Positions 33,196 to 41,026 of a DNA stretch of 49,095 bases are shown one piece after another. The stretch's first letter is position 1, and every line of letters begins with the position of its first letter. The position numbers were made by a program, and so were the translations under genes. Source of the stretch: JAFDWI01 sp964544305 (GTDB lineage: Bacteria; Actinomycetota; Acidimicrobiia; Acidimicrobiales; Iamiaceae); assembly GCA_964544305.1 (NCBI GenBank), contig CAZJAZ010000016.1:1-49095 (forward strand), written 5' to 3'. Below the pieces are notes generated by a model. The model was not told the DNA's origin. It saw nothing but the letters and a program-made list of their open reading frames with translations, and did no database searches.

Positions 33196-33543
33196 ATGAA
33201 CGCCACCGACTTCATCGACCAGGAGAACCTTCGCACGGATGTCCCCGACTTTGCGCCGGGCGACACGCTGAAAGTTCACGTGCGCGTCATCGAAGGCGAC
33301 AAGCACCGTATTCAGGTGTTTCAAGGTGTTGTGATTCGCCGCCAAGGTGATGGGGTGCGGGAAACATTCACCGTGCGCAAGCTTTCCTATGGCGTCGGTG
33401 TCGAACGGACTTTCCCGATCCACACACCGGTGATTGAAACCATTGAGGTTGTCACGCGCGGTGATGTACGCCGTGCCAAGCTGTACTACCTGCGTGACCG
33501 TGTTGGTAAAGCCGCCAAGGTCAAAGAGAAGCGCTTCAACTGA
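33196..33543 (+). CDS. rplS: 50S ribosomal protein L19
   Basis: The protein has 115 residues from ATG 33196; the frame is open upstream through trmD, but homology starts here. Motifs are FAPGDTLKVHVRVIEG, RIQVFQGVVIRRQGDGVRETFTVRKLSYGVGVERTFP split over the middle, and RAKLYYLRDRVGKAAKVKEKR at the C-terminus. L19 sits at the 30S-50S interface. In most Actinobacteria lepB and rnhB follow; neither is present here. Confidence 0.97.
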   Translation: MNATDFIDQENLRTDVPDFAPGDTLKVHVRVIEGDKHRIQVFQGVVIRRQGDGVRETFTVRKLSYGVGVERTFPIHTPVIETIEVVTRGDVRRAKLYYLRDRVGKAAKVKEKRFN

Positions 33544-33694
33544 TTGCCTTCGAGGATGCGCCAATTGGCGGATCCGACCAATAAGAATAGCGGCCTTTTC
33601 GCCAAGCAGAGCTTGACGAATTGCAGCTGCGAGTAGCTACAACGGTGACCTATCCGCTCGCCGTCTCAGCGGCGACGTTTGATCACGCCACGTA
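33544..33694. other. Intergenic region with palindromes between rplS and yraN
   Basis: This 151-bp gap, where lepB and rnhB normally lie, holds no coding region that I can support. Ten bases after the rplS stop is GGAT-g-CGCCAATTGGCG-g-ATCC (33554-33575), whose central 12 bp (33559-33570) are a perfect palindrome. A second inverted repeat, CGCCG-TCTCAG-CGGCG, lies at 33659-33674. Neither is followed by a clear U-run. TTGACG at 33613 could be a -35 element, but no matching -10 is seen. Confidence 0.4.
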
Positions 33695-34087
33695 GTGGGT
33701 AGTGCTGATGGGGTGAAGCCTCATCGCACCTATTCAACTTCAGCCATTCAAAACAGGCGGGCGCTCGGTGTTGCTGGCGAGCAACGCGCCGCGCTTTGGT
33801 ATCGAGCCGCTGGTTACACGATCATTGACCGCAACTGGCGCTGCCAGCGCGGAGAGATCGACCTGATCGTTGCAAACACGTCGCACCTGGTGTTTTGTGA
33901 AGTGAAGACACGAACCTCGCGTAACTATGGCGTGCCTGCGGCAGCGGTGACGCCAACAAAGCAACGGCGCATCCGACAGCTTGCAATGTTGTGGCTCGGC
34001 GAGCATGACGCTCATCGAGGAACCTTGCGATTTGATGTTGTTTCAATAGTCGGTGACGAGATACGCGTCATTCAAGGCGCATTCTGA
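33695..34087 (+). CDS. yraN: YraN family (UPF0102) endonuclease-fold protein
   Basis: The protein has 130 residues from GTG 33695; GTG 33713 is an equally plausible start, and neither has a good ribosome site. The PD-(D/E)xK-type core is visible as GEQRAALWYRAAGYTIIDRNW, RGEIDLIV and VFCEVKTRTS, then GVPAAAVTPTKQRRIRQLA and LRFDVVSI. UPF0102 proteins are widespread, lie near dprA/comM and rnhB, and resemble Holliday-junction resolvases and restriction nucleases. Activity in this family is poorly established. Overlapping frames hide the end, but the homology runs to RVIQGAF. Confidence 0.9.
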   Translation: MGSADGVKPHRTYSTSAIQNRRALGVAGEQRAALWYRAAGYTIIDRNWRCQRGEIDLIVANTSHLVFCEVKTRTSRNYGVPAAAVTPTKQRRIRQLAMLWLGEHDAHRGTLRFDVVSIVGDEIRVIQGAF

Positions 34088-34121
34088 CGTTGCGTCTTAC
34101 CAGCCCGAGTACGGTGGGGCC

Positions 34122-34895
34122 ATGGGTGTTGAAACGATGCTGAATGGATCAATCGCTACCGTGATTCTTGACAATCCAAAGCGAAAGAACGCGATCACCG
34201 AAGCCATGTGGCTTGAATTGCGCGACACATTCTTGGCGTTGGCCAGAGACGAATCAGTACGCGTGATCGTTGTTCGTGGGGCAGGCAACGAGTTCTGCTC
34301 GGGTGCGGACTTGAATCCGAGCGAGGGGAGTGGTCCGACGGCCCATTGGACACGCCGGATGGAACAGGTAAACGAAGCAGCGCTTGCACTTCACGCGTTG
34401 CCACAGCCGACCATTGCACGCGTTGACGGAGTGGCAGCCGGAGCAGGGTTGAATCTTGCCTTGGGTTGCGATCTTGTCATTGCCTCATCAAGGGCGCGCT
34501 TTAGTGAAATCTTTTCGAAGCGAGGGCTGTCCGTTGACTTTGGAGGATCATGGTTGCTTCCCCGGCTCGTTGGGATCCACAAAGCAATGGAGTTGTGCTT
34601 GTTGGCTGACATCATTGATGCGGACGAAGCATTGCGCATTGGTTTGATCAACAAAGTTGTCGAACCCGATGGGCTCGACGATGCCATTGCCGAATGGACG
34701 ACCCGCTTGGTGAACCTGCCCCCGATTGCATTGACATCAATCAAACGACTTGTGGTGTTGGGCACGCAATCGACTTTTGCTGACGCGTTGGCCGCTGAAG
34801 GGGTCGCCCAGGCCGTGAACTTCTCAACAAAAGACACGGTCGAAGCAATGGTGGCTTTCATCACGAAGCGCGATCCCGTTTTCACCGGCCGGTAG
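34122..34895 (+). CDS. Enoyl-CoA hydratase/isomerase (PaaG-like)
   Basis: The protein has 257 residues from ATG 34122; the frame is open upstream into yraN. The crotonase fold shows VVRGAGNEFCSGADL (oxyanion strand and CoA site), VDGVAAGAGLNLALGCDLVIAS and GLSVDFGGSWLLPRLVG. The last motif, with Asp instead of the usual hydratase Glu, is typical of PaaG-type isomerases that act on epoxyphenylacetyl-CoA or related acyl-CoAs. The actual substrate is uncertain. It lies between yraN and comM, where no such gene is usual, which suggests local insertion. Codon use looks like the neighbours. Confidence 0.9.
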   Translation: MGVETMLNGSIATVILDNPKRKNAITEAMWLELRDTFLALARDESVRVIVVRGAGNEFCSGADLNPSEGSGPTAHWTRRMEQVNEAALALHALPQPTIARVDGVAAGAGLNLALGCDLVIASSRARFSEIFSKRGLSVDFGGSWLLPRLVGIHKAMELCLLADIIDADEALRIGLINKVVEPDGLDDAIAEWTTRLVNLPPIALTSIKRLVVLGTQSTFADALAAEGVAQAVNFSTKDTVEAMVAFITKRDPVFTGR

Positions 34896-34904
34896 GTCAA
34901 TATG

Positions 34905-34945
34905 TGTCGCTTCATCGTGCTGGAGAACAGCTCAATGTAGCGACA
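34905..34945. repeat. Inverted repeat in the gap before comM
   Basis: TGTCGCT at 34905-34911 and AGCGACA at 34939-34945 are perfect 7-bp complements with a 27-base spacer, in the 193-bp gap between the enoyl-CoA hydratase-like gene and comM. The gap may carry the comM/dprA/xerC promoter, but I see no clear -35/-10 pair. Confidence 0.3.
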
Positions 34946-35088
34946 TGATCGCGTTTCGATCGGAGTCGCAGTGTCACACCCGAGTTCTAGGGTGATGCAC
35001 CGATGGTCTCGCGGCGTGTTGCCGCCTCGTTCACACAAGAATCTGACCGCTTGCCGGGGATATCTCGAAGCGGGAAAGCGAGGCTGCC

Positions 35089-36600
35089 ATGCTTGCAACT
35101 GTCCGTTCTGCGACCGTGCTCGGGGTTGAAGGTCAACCCGTCATTGTCGAAGCCCATGTTTCTCCTGGATTACCAGGCTTTTCTATCGTCGGCTTACCCG
35201 ATACGGCGTGCCGAGAGGCTCGCGATCGCGTGCGTGCCGCGTTCTACTCCAGCGGTCTCAAATGGCCTGAACAGCGCGTGACGATCAACCTTGCGCCTTC
35301 TGGCGTGCGAAAAGTTGGATCGGGTCTGGACTTGGCAATTGCACTGGCCCTTCTTGTGGCATCGGAGCAACTCGAGGCGGAGTGCGTCGACCACTTCGGC
35401 GCAATCGGTGAACTTGGCCTTGATGGTTCCATTCGAAGTGTCCCCGGTCTGGTTCCGTTAGTGGATGTCCTTGAGGTCCAAGAATTGGTGGTGGCTCGGA
35501 ACGCTGCCCACGTGTCGGCTTTGGTCAGTTCTGCTCGGATTCGTCCAGTTTCCACGTTACGTGAAGCATTCGAATCGCTTGTCGGCTCCTCGCCGTGGCC
35601 GAGCATGCCGCCTGCGCCAGATCCAGTTGAGGTTGCTTCAGCTCCCGATCTCGCAGACGTACGTGGTCAACGCGCGGCGCGGAAAGCACTCGAGATAGCG
35701 GCCGCGGGTGGTCATCATCTGCTCATGGTCGGACCACCAGGAGCAGGCAAAACCATGCTTGCTCGGCGGCTGCCTGGCCTCTTACCCCAACTTGATCACG
35801 ACCAGGCGCTTGCGGTGACCAAAGTGCACTCGGCTGCCGGTCTTCCCATCGCAACCGAGCGTCTCATCACAAAGCCTCCGTTTCGCGATCCCCACCACAG
35901 CATCACGATGGTGGCCCTCATCGGAGGAGGTGCGCCGACGCTTCGCCCGGGTGAAGTGTCGTGTGCAACGAACGGTGTTCTGTTCCTCGACGAACTCGGT
36001 GAGTTCGCACCGCACGTCCTCGACGCCCTTCGACAGCCTCTTGAACACGGGTGGATTCGTGTGTCGCGGGCAGCTGCGTCGGTGGTTCTGCCCGCGCAGG
36101 TACTGCTTGTTGCGGCAATGAATCCGTGCCCGTGCGGTGAAGCATTGCGTCCAGGGCGATGTCGATGTTCCGACCGGGAACGTGCTCGGTATCGTCGTCG
36201 GCTCTCTGGCCCGCTTCTCGATCGCTTTGATCTTCGCATCGATGTCACTCGACCTGACACCACGCGGCTCTTGGGTGGCGAACCTGGCGAGTCAACTCAT
36301 CAAGTCTCACAACGAGTTGCATTGGCCCGACGACGTGCGGCCCTTCGCGGCGTGCGCTGCAATGCTGAGTTGACCGATTCGGTGCTCGAAAAAGCGACCC
36401 CACTAGAAGCTGGTGCTGCGAATCTCCTCGACACCGCACTTCGAGTGGGCTCGTTGACGGCACGGGGGCTCACACGTGTTCGACGTCTCGCACTGACCAT
36501 CGCCGATCTCATGGAACGCGACGGACCCCTCGATGCAGAGTGCATTGGCATGGCACTCGCGCTGCGCTCTGACCCACTCATTGTTCGGGACGCAGCATGA
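35089..36600 (+). CDS. comM: ComM/YifB family Mg-chelatase-like AAA ATPase
   Basis: The protein has 503 residues; GAGG precedes the ATG. The N-terminal Lon-protease-like fold domain (about 1-170) shows GLPGFSIVGLPD and NLAPSGVRKVGSGLDLAIA. The AAA domain has Walker A MVGPPGAGKTMLARRLPG, the FRDPHHSITMVALIGGG segment and Walker B GVLFLDELGEF. A Cys cluster, NPCPCGEA with GRCRCS, is conserved in the family. ComM is a helicase-like branch-migration factor in natural transformation. The stop overlaps dprA (ATGA), so the two transformation/recombination proteins are co-translated. Confidence 0.96.
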   Translation: MLATVRSATVLGVEGQPVIVEAHVSPGLPGFSIVGLPDTACREARDRVRAAFYSSGLKWPEQRVTINLAPSGVRKVGSGLDLAIALALLVASEQLEAECVDHFGAIGELGLDGSIRSVPGLVPLVDVLEVQELVVARNAAHVSALVSSARIRPVSTLREAFESLVGSSPWPSMPPAPDPVEVASAPDLADVRGQRAARKALEIAAAGGHHLLMVGPPGAGKTMLARRLPGLLPQLDHDQALAVTKVHSAAGLPIATERLITKPPFRDPHHSITMVALIGGGAPTLRPGEVSCATNGVLFLDELGEFAPHVLDALRQPLEHGWIRVSRAAASVVLPAQVLLVAAMNPCPCGEALRPGRCRCSDRERARYRRRLSGPLLDRFDLRIDVTRPDTTRLLGGEPGESTHQVSQRVALARRRAALRGVRCNAELTDSVLEKATPLEAGAANLLDTALRVGSLTARGLTRVRRLALTIADLMERDGPLDAECIGMALALRSDPLIVRDAA

Positions 36601-37712
36601 ATGCCAGCGACGTTGGATACGTAAGTGCAATCGCATCGCTGCCAGGGGTTGGGCCAAAGCGCCTTCGGGCCTTGTGGAACGTTGGCGAACCAGGGCAGGT
36701 ATGGGAACGCATTATGGACGGTTCCATTAAATCGGTACCAGAAATTGCGACGTTGCTTGGTGCTCGACGTGACCAGGTGATCCGAGAATGGCGGGTGCGA
36801 GCGACCGGAATTGAACCGAGAGAACTTGCACGTTTCCAGCACGAACGTGGAATCACACTCTTGCTTGAGAACGACGCTCGCTTCCCCAAAAAGTTGCGCA
36901 ACGACGTCGAGCCGCCGTGCGCGCTGTGGGCCCTTGGTGATCTCGATGGCATGGCTCCTCATCATGTCGCGATCGTCGGGACGCGGCGATGTACCCGGTA
37001 CGGCCATGATGTTGCGCGGCGTTTCGGAGAAGAATTGAGCCGTGCTGGCATCAGTATTGTCTCTGGGCTCGCCCTCGGCGTCGATGCTGCGGCACATGCG
37101 GGTGCCCTTGAAACGCGGCCTGATGGTGCCCCGCCGGTTGCCATTGTTGGGACAGGAGTCGATGTCGTCTACCCGACGCGTAATCGAACTCTGTGGCATG
37201 AAGTTGAACGCACGGGTGTGATCATGAGCGAATCTCCGCCGGGATCCCGGGCTGATGCTTGGCGGTTTCCAGCCCGCAATCGGCTCATCGCGGCGATGGC
37301 TGACGTCGTGGTCGTGATCGAATCCCAAGAACGAGGCGGTTCGATGTACACCGTTGATGAAGCAATCCTTCGCTCAATTGAGGTACGTGCCGTTCCTGGA
37401 CCCATCACGTCGCCCACGTCAAGTGGTACGAATCGATTGTTAGCCGATGGAGCGGTGCCCGCACTGAATGCTGTCGAAATCATCGAGAGCCTGGGGTACA
37501 CGTCCAAGCAATTGCCGCGGATACAGGACAATCCAGATCTCGGCGCGGAAGCAGTGCAAGTTCTCGACGCACTCACGAGTGGCCCATCAACCCTCGACGA
37601 ACTCGCAGATGCGACCGGGCTGGCAGTTGGACAGGTGGCGATAACAACAACACAGCTCCAAGCGTGTGGGCAGATCGTACGATCAGGTGGTTGGTATGAA
37701 CGCAGTGGGTAA
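36597..37712 (+). CDS. dprA: DNA processing protein DprA
   Basis: DprA loads RecA on incoming single-stranded DNA. The protein has 371 residues. An N-terminal helix-hairpin-helix-like region (ASLPGVGPKRLRALW) is followed by the Rossmann core: VAIVGTRRCTRYG, SGLALGVDAAAHAGAL, VAIVGTGVDVVYPTRNR, SESPPGSRADAWRFPARNRLIAA and SQERGGSMYTVDEA. A C-terminal winged-helix (DML1-like) domain follows at about 315-370. The comM-dprA-xer arrangement is common in Actinobacteria. It does not prove competence, since many carriers lack transformation. Confidence 0.96.
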   Translation: MNASDVGYVSAIASLPGVGPKRLRALWNVGEPGQVWERIMDGSIKSVPEIATLLGARRDQVIREWRVRATGIEPRELARFQHERGITLLLENDARFPKKLRNDVEPPCALWALGDLDGMAPHHVAIVGTRRCTRYGHDVARRFGEELSRAGISIVSGLALGVDAAAHAGALETRPDGAPPVAIVGTGVDVVYPTRNRTLWHEVERTGVIMSESPPGSRADAWRFPARNRLIAAMADVVVVIESQERGGSMYTVDEAILRSIEVRAVPGPITSPTSSGTNRLLADGAVPALNAVEIIESLGYTSKQLPRIQDNPDLGAEAVQVLDALTSGPSTLDELADATGLAVGQVAITTTQLQACGQIVRSGGWYERSG

Positions 37713-37721
37713 CCTCTTGAA

Positions 37722-38645
37722 ATGGAAGATACGGCGTGGCACATTGAGGCGTACCTTGCTTCGGTATCATCGCTTGCGGCGGCGACTCGAAAGGCCTATC
37801 GAAGCGATCTGGAATCGTTTCGGGATTGGTGTTGTTCGTGCAACTTTGAATCTGCCGACATGATTCGGCGAACGACTGTTCGTCGGTATCTCGCCTTCCT
37901 CGGAAGCCGTGAATATTCCGCGAGTTCCATTTCCCGAAAAGCTTCGGCATTGCGCAGGTATTTTCGCTGGATGTCCCGAAACGGTTTTGTGAGCGACGAT
38001 CCGACACGAGGGTTGCACGCACCGAGTGGTCCAAAACGAGTGCCACACGTCCTCACGGAAAGCGAGCTTGACCACTTGCTCTCGCCACGGGTGAGCGTTG
38101 ATGAAAATGATGCGATGGCATTGGCCGTAGCGGTACGCGATGAGTGCTTGCTTGAGTTGCTTTATGGGAGCGGACTACGTGCGGCAGAAGCATGTGCAAT
38201 TCGGATTGGCGATTTTTCTGATGACGACCGTCGGCTTCTCGTGCGTGGAAAGGGCTCCAAACAACGTCATGTACCAGTAGACGAGCCAGCGCGCGACGCA
38301 TTGGCCGCGTGGCGCGCGACGCACAGGCGAGTGCTCGTGAACATGGTGTCACCGGCGCAACAGCGAATCGGAGACAACGTTGATGACCCGCTTTTTGTAA
38401 ATAGACGGGGACGACCACTCTCATCACGTGACTTGCGACGCATAGTTGATGCTCGCTCCTCACGACCTACACACCCCCATGAATTGCGGCACACGTTCGC
38501 CACACATCTCCTCGAAGGTGGCGCTGACCTGCGTGTTGTCCAAGAACTCCTCGGACACGCAGATCTTTCGACCACACAAGGGTACACTCATGTGACAAGA
38601 GACCGGCTTCGGTCAGTCTTGGATTCCGCCCACCCCCGCGCATGA
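37722..38645 (+). CDS. xerC: Tyrosine recombinase XerC
   Basis: The protein has 307 residues, 9 bp after dprA. The N-terminal SAM-like core-binding domain spans about 5-95, the catalytic domain about 108-300. All catalytic residues are in place: Arg153 (GSGLRAAE), Lys177 (RGKGSKQRHVP), His253 and Arg256 (HELRHTFATHLL), His279 (LGHADLSTTQGY) and Tyr288. Size and position next to dprA/whiG point to the chromosome-dimer resolvase; whether it is XerC or XerD cannot be settled by eye. It is not part of a recognisable integron or phage. Confidence 0.93.
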   Translation: MEDTAWHIEAYLASVSSLAAATRKAYRSDLESFRDWCCSCNFESADMIRRTTVRRYLAFLGSREYSASSISRKASALRRYFRWMSRNGFVSDDPTRGLHAPSGPKRVPHVLTESELDHLLSPRVSVDENDAMALAVAVRDECLLELLYGSGLRAAEACAIRIGDFSDDDRRLLVRGKGSKQRHVPVDEPARDALAAWRATHRRVLVNMVSPAQQRIGDNVDDPLFVNRRGRPLSSRDLRRIVDARSSRPTHPHELRHTFATHLLEGGADLRVVQELLGHADLSTTQGYTHVTRDRLRSVLDSAHPRA

Positions 38646-38657
38646 GGTTGAAGTCGC

Positions 38658-39449
38658 GTGACCGACGCCCAACGAGACGAAGTCGATGCGCTCTGGAAGC
38701 GATACAAAGACTCTGGTCGGCGCGGACTGCGTGATCAACTGATTGTGCAGTATTCGCCTCTTGTGAAATATGTCGCGGGTCGGGTGGCGGTCGGCTTGCC
38801 CCAAAATATTGATCAGGCGGATCTTGTTTCGTACGGCATGTTTGGCCTCATAGACGCCATCGAGAAGTTCGAGCCGATGCGAGGCTTCCGATTTGAAACG
38901 TACGCGATTAGTCGCATTCGTGGTTCGATCATGGACGAACTTCGCTCCATGGACTGGGTGCCTCGATCTGTGCGCTCAAAATCGCGTCGCATTGAAAATG
39001 CCATCGCAGAGTTTGAAGCGGAAGTACATCGATCGCCAAGTGATGACGAGTTAGCCCAGCGGCTCGGGGTGAACATTGAACAGCTGCAACGTATGCTCAG
39101 CCAGATTTCGATGACCGGTGTTGCTGCGCTCGATGATTTGCTTGCAGGATCTGGTTCGTCCGACGATGCGATGACCCTTGGAGACACGGTCCCCGACGGT
39201 TCGGAAGGGCCATCGGAACTTTTTGAAACGGCTGAGCAAAGAGAACGTCTTCGCGGCGCCATTGCAAGCCTTCCCGAGCGAGAGCGACTCGTCCTGGGCT
39301 TGTATTACTACGAGGGTTTGACCCTCGCCCAGATTGGGGAAGTCCTTGGTGTGACCGAGAGCCGTGTCTGCCAGATCCATACCAAATCGGTATTGCAACT
39401 TCGTGCTCGCCTCGTTGACAGATCGGCACTCGCGTCGTCTGGCGCCTGA
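38658..39449 (+). CDS. whiG: WhiG/FliA-type RNA polymerase sigma factor
   Basis: The protein has 263 residues from GTG 38658, with GAGG 10 bases upstream. Sigma-70 region 2 is clear: LIVQYSPLVKYVAGRVAVGLP, QADLVSYGMFGLIDAIEKFEP and FRFETYAISRIRGSIMDELRSMDWVPRSVR as separate segments. Region 3 (PSDDELAQRLGV) and region 4 (LPERERLVLGLYYYEGLTLAQIGEVLGVTESRVCQIH) follow. WhiG governs sporulation in Streptomyces, and FliA governs motility. The whiG-(M23)-rpsB linkage is the Streptomyces arrangement. No flagellar or sporulation gene lies in this window, so its targets are open. Confidence 0.94.
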   Translation: MTDAQRDEVDALWKRYKDSGRRGLRDQLIVQYSPLVKYVAGRVAVGLPQNIDQADLVSYGMFGLIDAIEKFEPMRGFRFETYAISRIRGSIMDELRSMDWVPRSVRSKSRRIENAIAEFEAEVHRSPSDDELAQRLGVNIEQLQRMLSQISMTGVAALDDLLAGSGSSDDAMTLGDTVPDGSEGPSELFETAEQRERLRGAIASLPERERLVLGLYYYEGLTLAQIGEVLGVTESRVCQIHTKSVLQLRARLVDRSALASSGA

Positions 39450-39512
39450 GCGTCTCAAAGGCCCGCTTGACGAACCTGTTTGAAGCTGCACGTATGTGGG
39501 CAAACCATCATC

Positions 39513-40028
39513 ATGACGCTTCTCAGAACCGCTGTCGTGAGCGCGGGGGCCCTGTGCATGGTGGTTGCATCAGTCTTTGTGGTGACCCCAGTGAATTCCC
39601 GCCGAGAAAACGAGCAAGCAACCAGCTGCGTCATCCCGATTTCGCAACCGATTATCGATGGGTTTCGACCTCCACCGCTCCCGTGGCTGCCAGGGAACCG
39701 TGGATTGACGTATGCCCGGGTGCCTGGGATTGCGGTGCATTCGGTCACGCAAGGTGACGTTCTGTTCGCCGGGCGGGTTGGTGGAACTGTCGCCGTGTCG
39801 GTGCGTGTTGAGCATGACAAGCGACTGACGTACTCGTTTCTGGCGAGCACCGTTGTGACAGAAGGGCGCCAGGTTGCGGTGGGGCAGGTTATTGGCTATA
39901 CCGGCACTCGAAACTTTCAACTCGGATTGCGCGACGATCATCGCTATTTCGACCCAACCCCGCTCGTGGCCCGAAAATGTGGACACCCGCGGGTGATTTT
40001 GGTTCCGATCCCCGATGCCGCCAAATGA
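39513..40028 (+). CDS. M23-like extracytoplasmic protein with lost metal ligands
   Basis: I start at ATG 39513 (171 residues), which gives a signal peptide (hydrophobic residues 7-25); the frame is open to TTG 39480. The core matches LytM/M23 domains: GFRPPPLPWLPGNRGL, VPGIAVHSVTQGDVLFAG, VRVEHDKRLTYSFLAS, GQVIGYTG. All four zinc ligands of the family are replaced by alignment: His of GHxG is Asn62, Asp is Thr66, and the HxH pair is Asn134 and Gln136. It should therefore lack peptidase activity and may act like EnvC/NlpD-type regulators. It lies between whiG and rpsB, a conserved site for a M23-like gene in Actinobacteria. Confidence 0.8.
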   Translation: MTLLRTAVVSAGALCMVVASVFVVTPVNSRRENEQATSCVIPISQPIIDGFRPPPLPWLPGNRGLTYARVPGIAVHSVTQGDVLFAGRVGGTVAVSVRVEHDKRLTYSFLASTVVTEGRQVAVGQVIGYTGTRNFQLGLRDDHRYFDPTPLVARKCGHPRVILVPIPDAAK

Positions 40029-40069
40029 ACCACGTCCGACTACAGTTGCTCCCCGGCCCGCTATGAGCC

Positions 40070-40085
40070 GACACACATCTGTGTC
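40070..40085. promoter_or_regulatory. Small stem-loop in the rpsB leader
   Basis: GACACA-CATC-TGTGTC forms a 6-bp perfect stem with a tetraloop, about 70 bases before the rpsB ATG, in the 124-bp gap after the M23-like gene. The rpsB leader is autoregulated by S2 in other bacteria. Whether this hairpin belongs to such an element is a guess. I see no clear -35/-10 pair in the gap. Confidence 0.3.
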
Positions 40086-40152
40086 CGAGACAACCCACGG
40101 TCGCTGTTTCCAGCGCCATCTCGTGACATGCAACCAACCGATGGGAGCATCA

Positions 40153-41025
40153 ATGACCGCAGTCGTAACCATGAAGCAGTTGCTCGAAGCTGGTGTGCAT
40201 TTTGGCCACCAGACTCGACGGTGGAACCCGAAGATGAAGCGATTCATTCACAGTGAACGCAACGGGATTTACATTATTGACCTTGAACAGACCCTCACGC
40301 GGATCGAAACGGCGTATACATTCGTGCGCGACCTGGTCGGAGACGGCGGCACGGTGTTGTTTGTCGGCACCAAGAAGCAGGTGCAAGACCCCGTGCAGTC
40401 ATACGCCGCGAAATGCAATATGCCCTACGTGAACCAGCGATGGCTCGGCGGCATGCTCACAAACTTCGCCACGATGTCCAAGCGCATCGCAAAAATGCAG
40501 GAATACCGTCGGATGCAGGTATCTGGCGAATTTGAACTGATGCCAAAGAAAGAGGCGCTGCTAATTGGGCGTGAGCTCACCAAGCTGGAGCGCAACCTTG
40601 GCGGTATCGACCGCATGGAATCACTGCCTGATGCCGTCTTTGTGCTTGACACCAAGACCGAGCACATCGCCGTCACCGAAGCCCGTAAATTGGGTATTCC
40701 CGTGATCGCCGTGGTTGACACAAACTGTGACCCCGACCCGATCAACTTTGTCATTCCTGGAAATGACGATGCAATGCGCTCTGGCTCGCTTCTTGCTCGC
40801 GTCATCGCGGATGCAGTCCTCGAAGGCCGCATGATCGCGGCGCAAAAGAACCCGCAGCCGGGCCAGGTACGTCGCTCCGCAGAAGACGAAGCTCGAATTG
40901 CGGCAGAACAAGCCGAGGCTCGAAATGCAGCGGCCCAGGCGCAAGCTGAGCGTGAAGCCCGTCTTGTGGCGGCTGAGGCTTCAGCAAACGAAACCACAAA
41001 CGAAACCCCCGCGACGCAGGAGTAA
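40153..41025 (+). CDS. rpsB: 30S ribosomal protein S2
   Basis: The start is ATG 40153 with GGGAG 7 bases upstream, giving 290 residues. The N-terminus MTAVVTMKQLLEAGVHFGHQ matches S2, as do RWNPKMKRFI, NGIYIIDL, QRWLGGMLTNF and LGIPVIAVVDTNCDPD. The last 50 residues are an Ala/Glu/Gln-rich extension, common in Actinobacteria and probably a helical or flexible tail. It is followed immediately by tsf, the usual pair. Confidence 0.97.
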   Translation: MTAVVTMKQLLEAGVHFGHQTRRWNPKMKRFIHSERNGIYIIDLEQTLTRIETAYTFVRDLVGDGGTVLFVGTKKQVQDPVQSYAAKCNMPYVNQRWLGGMLTNFATMSKRIAKMQEYRRMQVSGEFELMPKKEALLIGRELTKLERNLGGIDRMESLPDAVFVLDTKTEHIAVTEARKLGIPVIAVVDTNCDPDPINFVIPGNDDAMRSGSLLARVIADAVLEGRMIAAQKNPQPGQVRRSAEDEARIAAEQAEARNAAAQAQAEREARLVAAEASANETTNETPATQE

Positions 41026-41026
41026 C

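Noticed and set aside
36300..37328. 342-residue minus-strand open frame opposite comM and dprA
   Set aside because: It is antisense to two clear genes, has no recognisable domain, and its composition is that of a shadow frame in GC-rich DNA.
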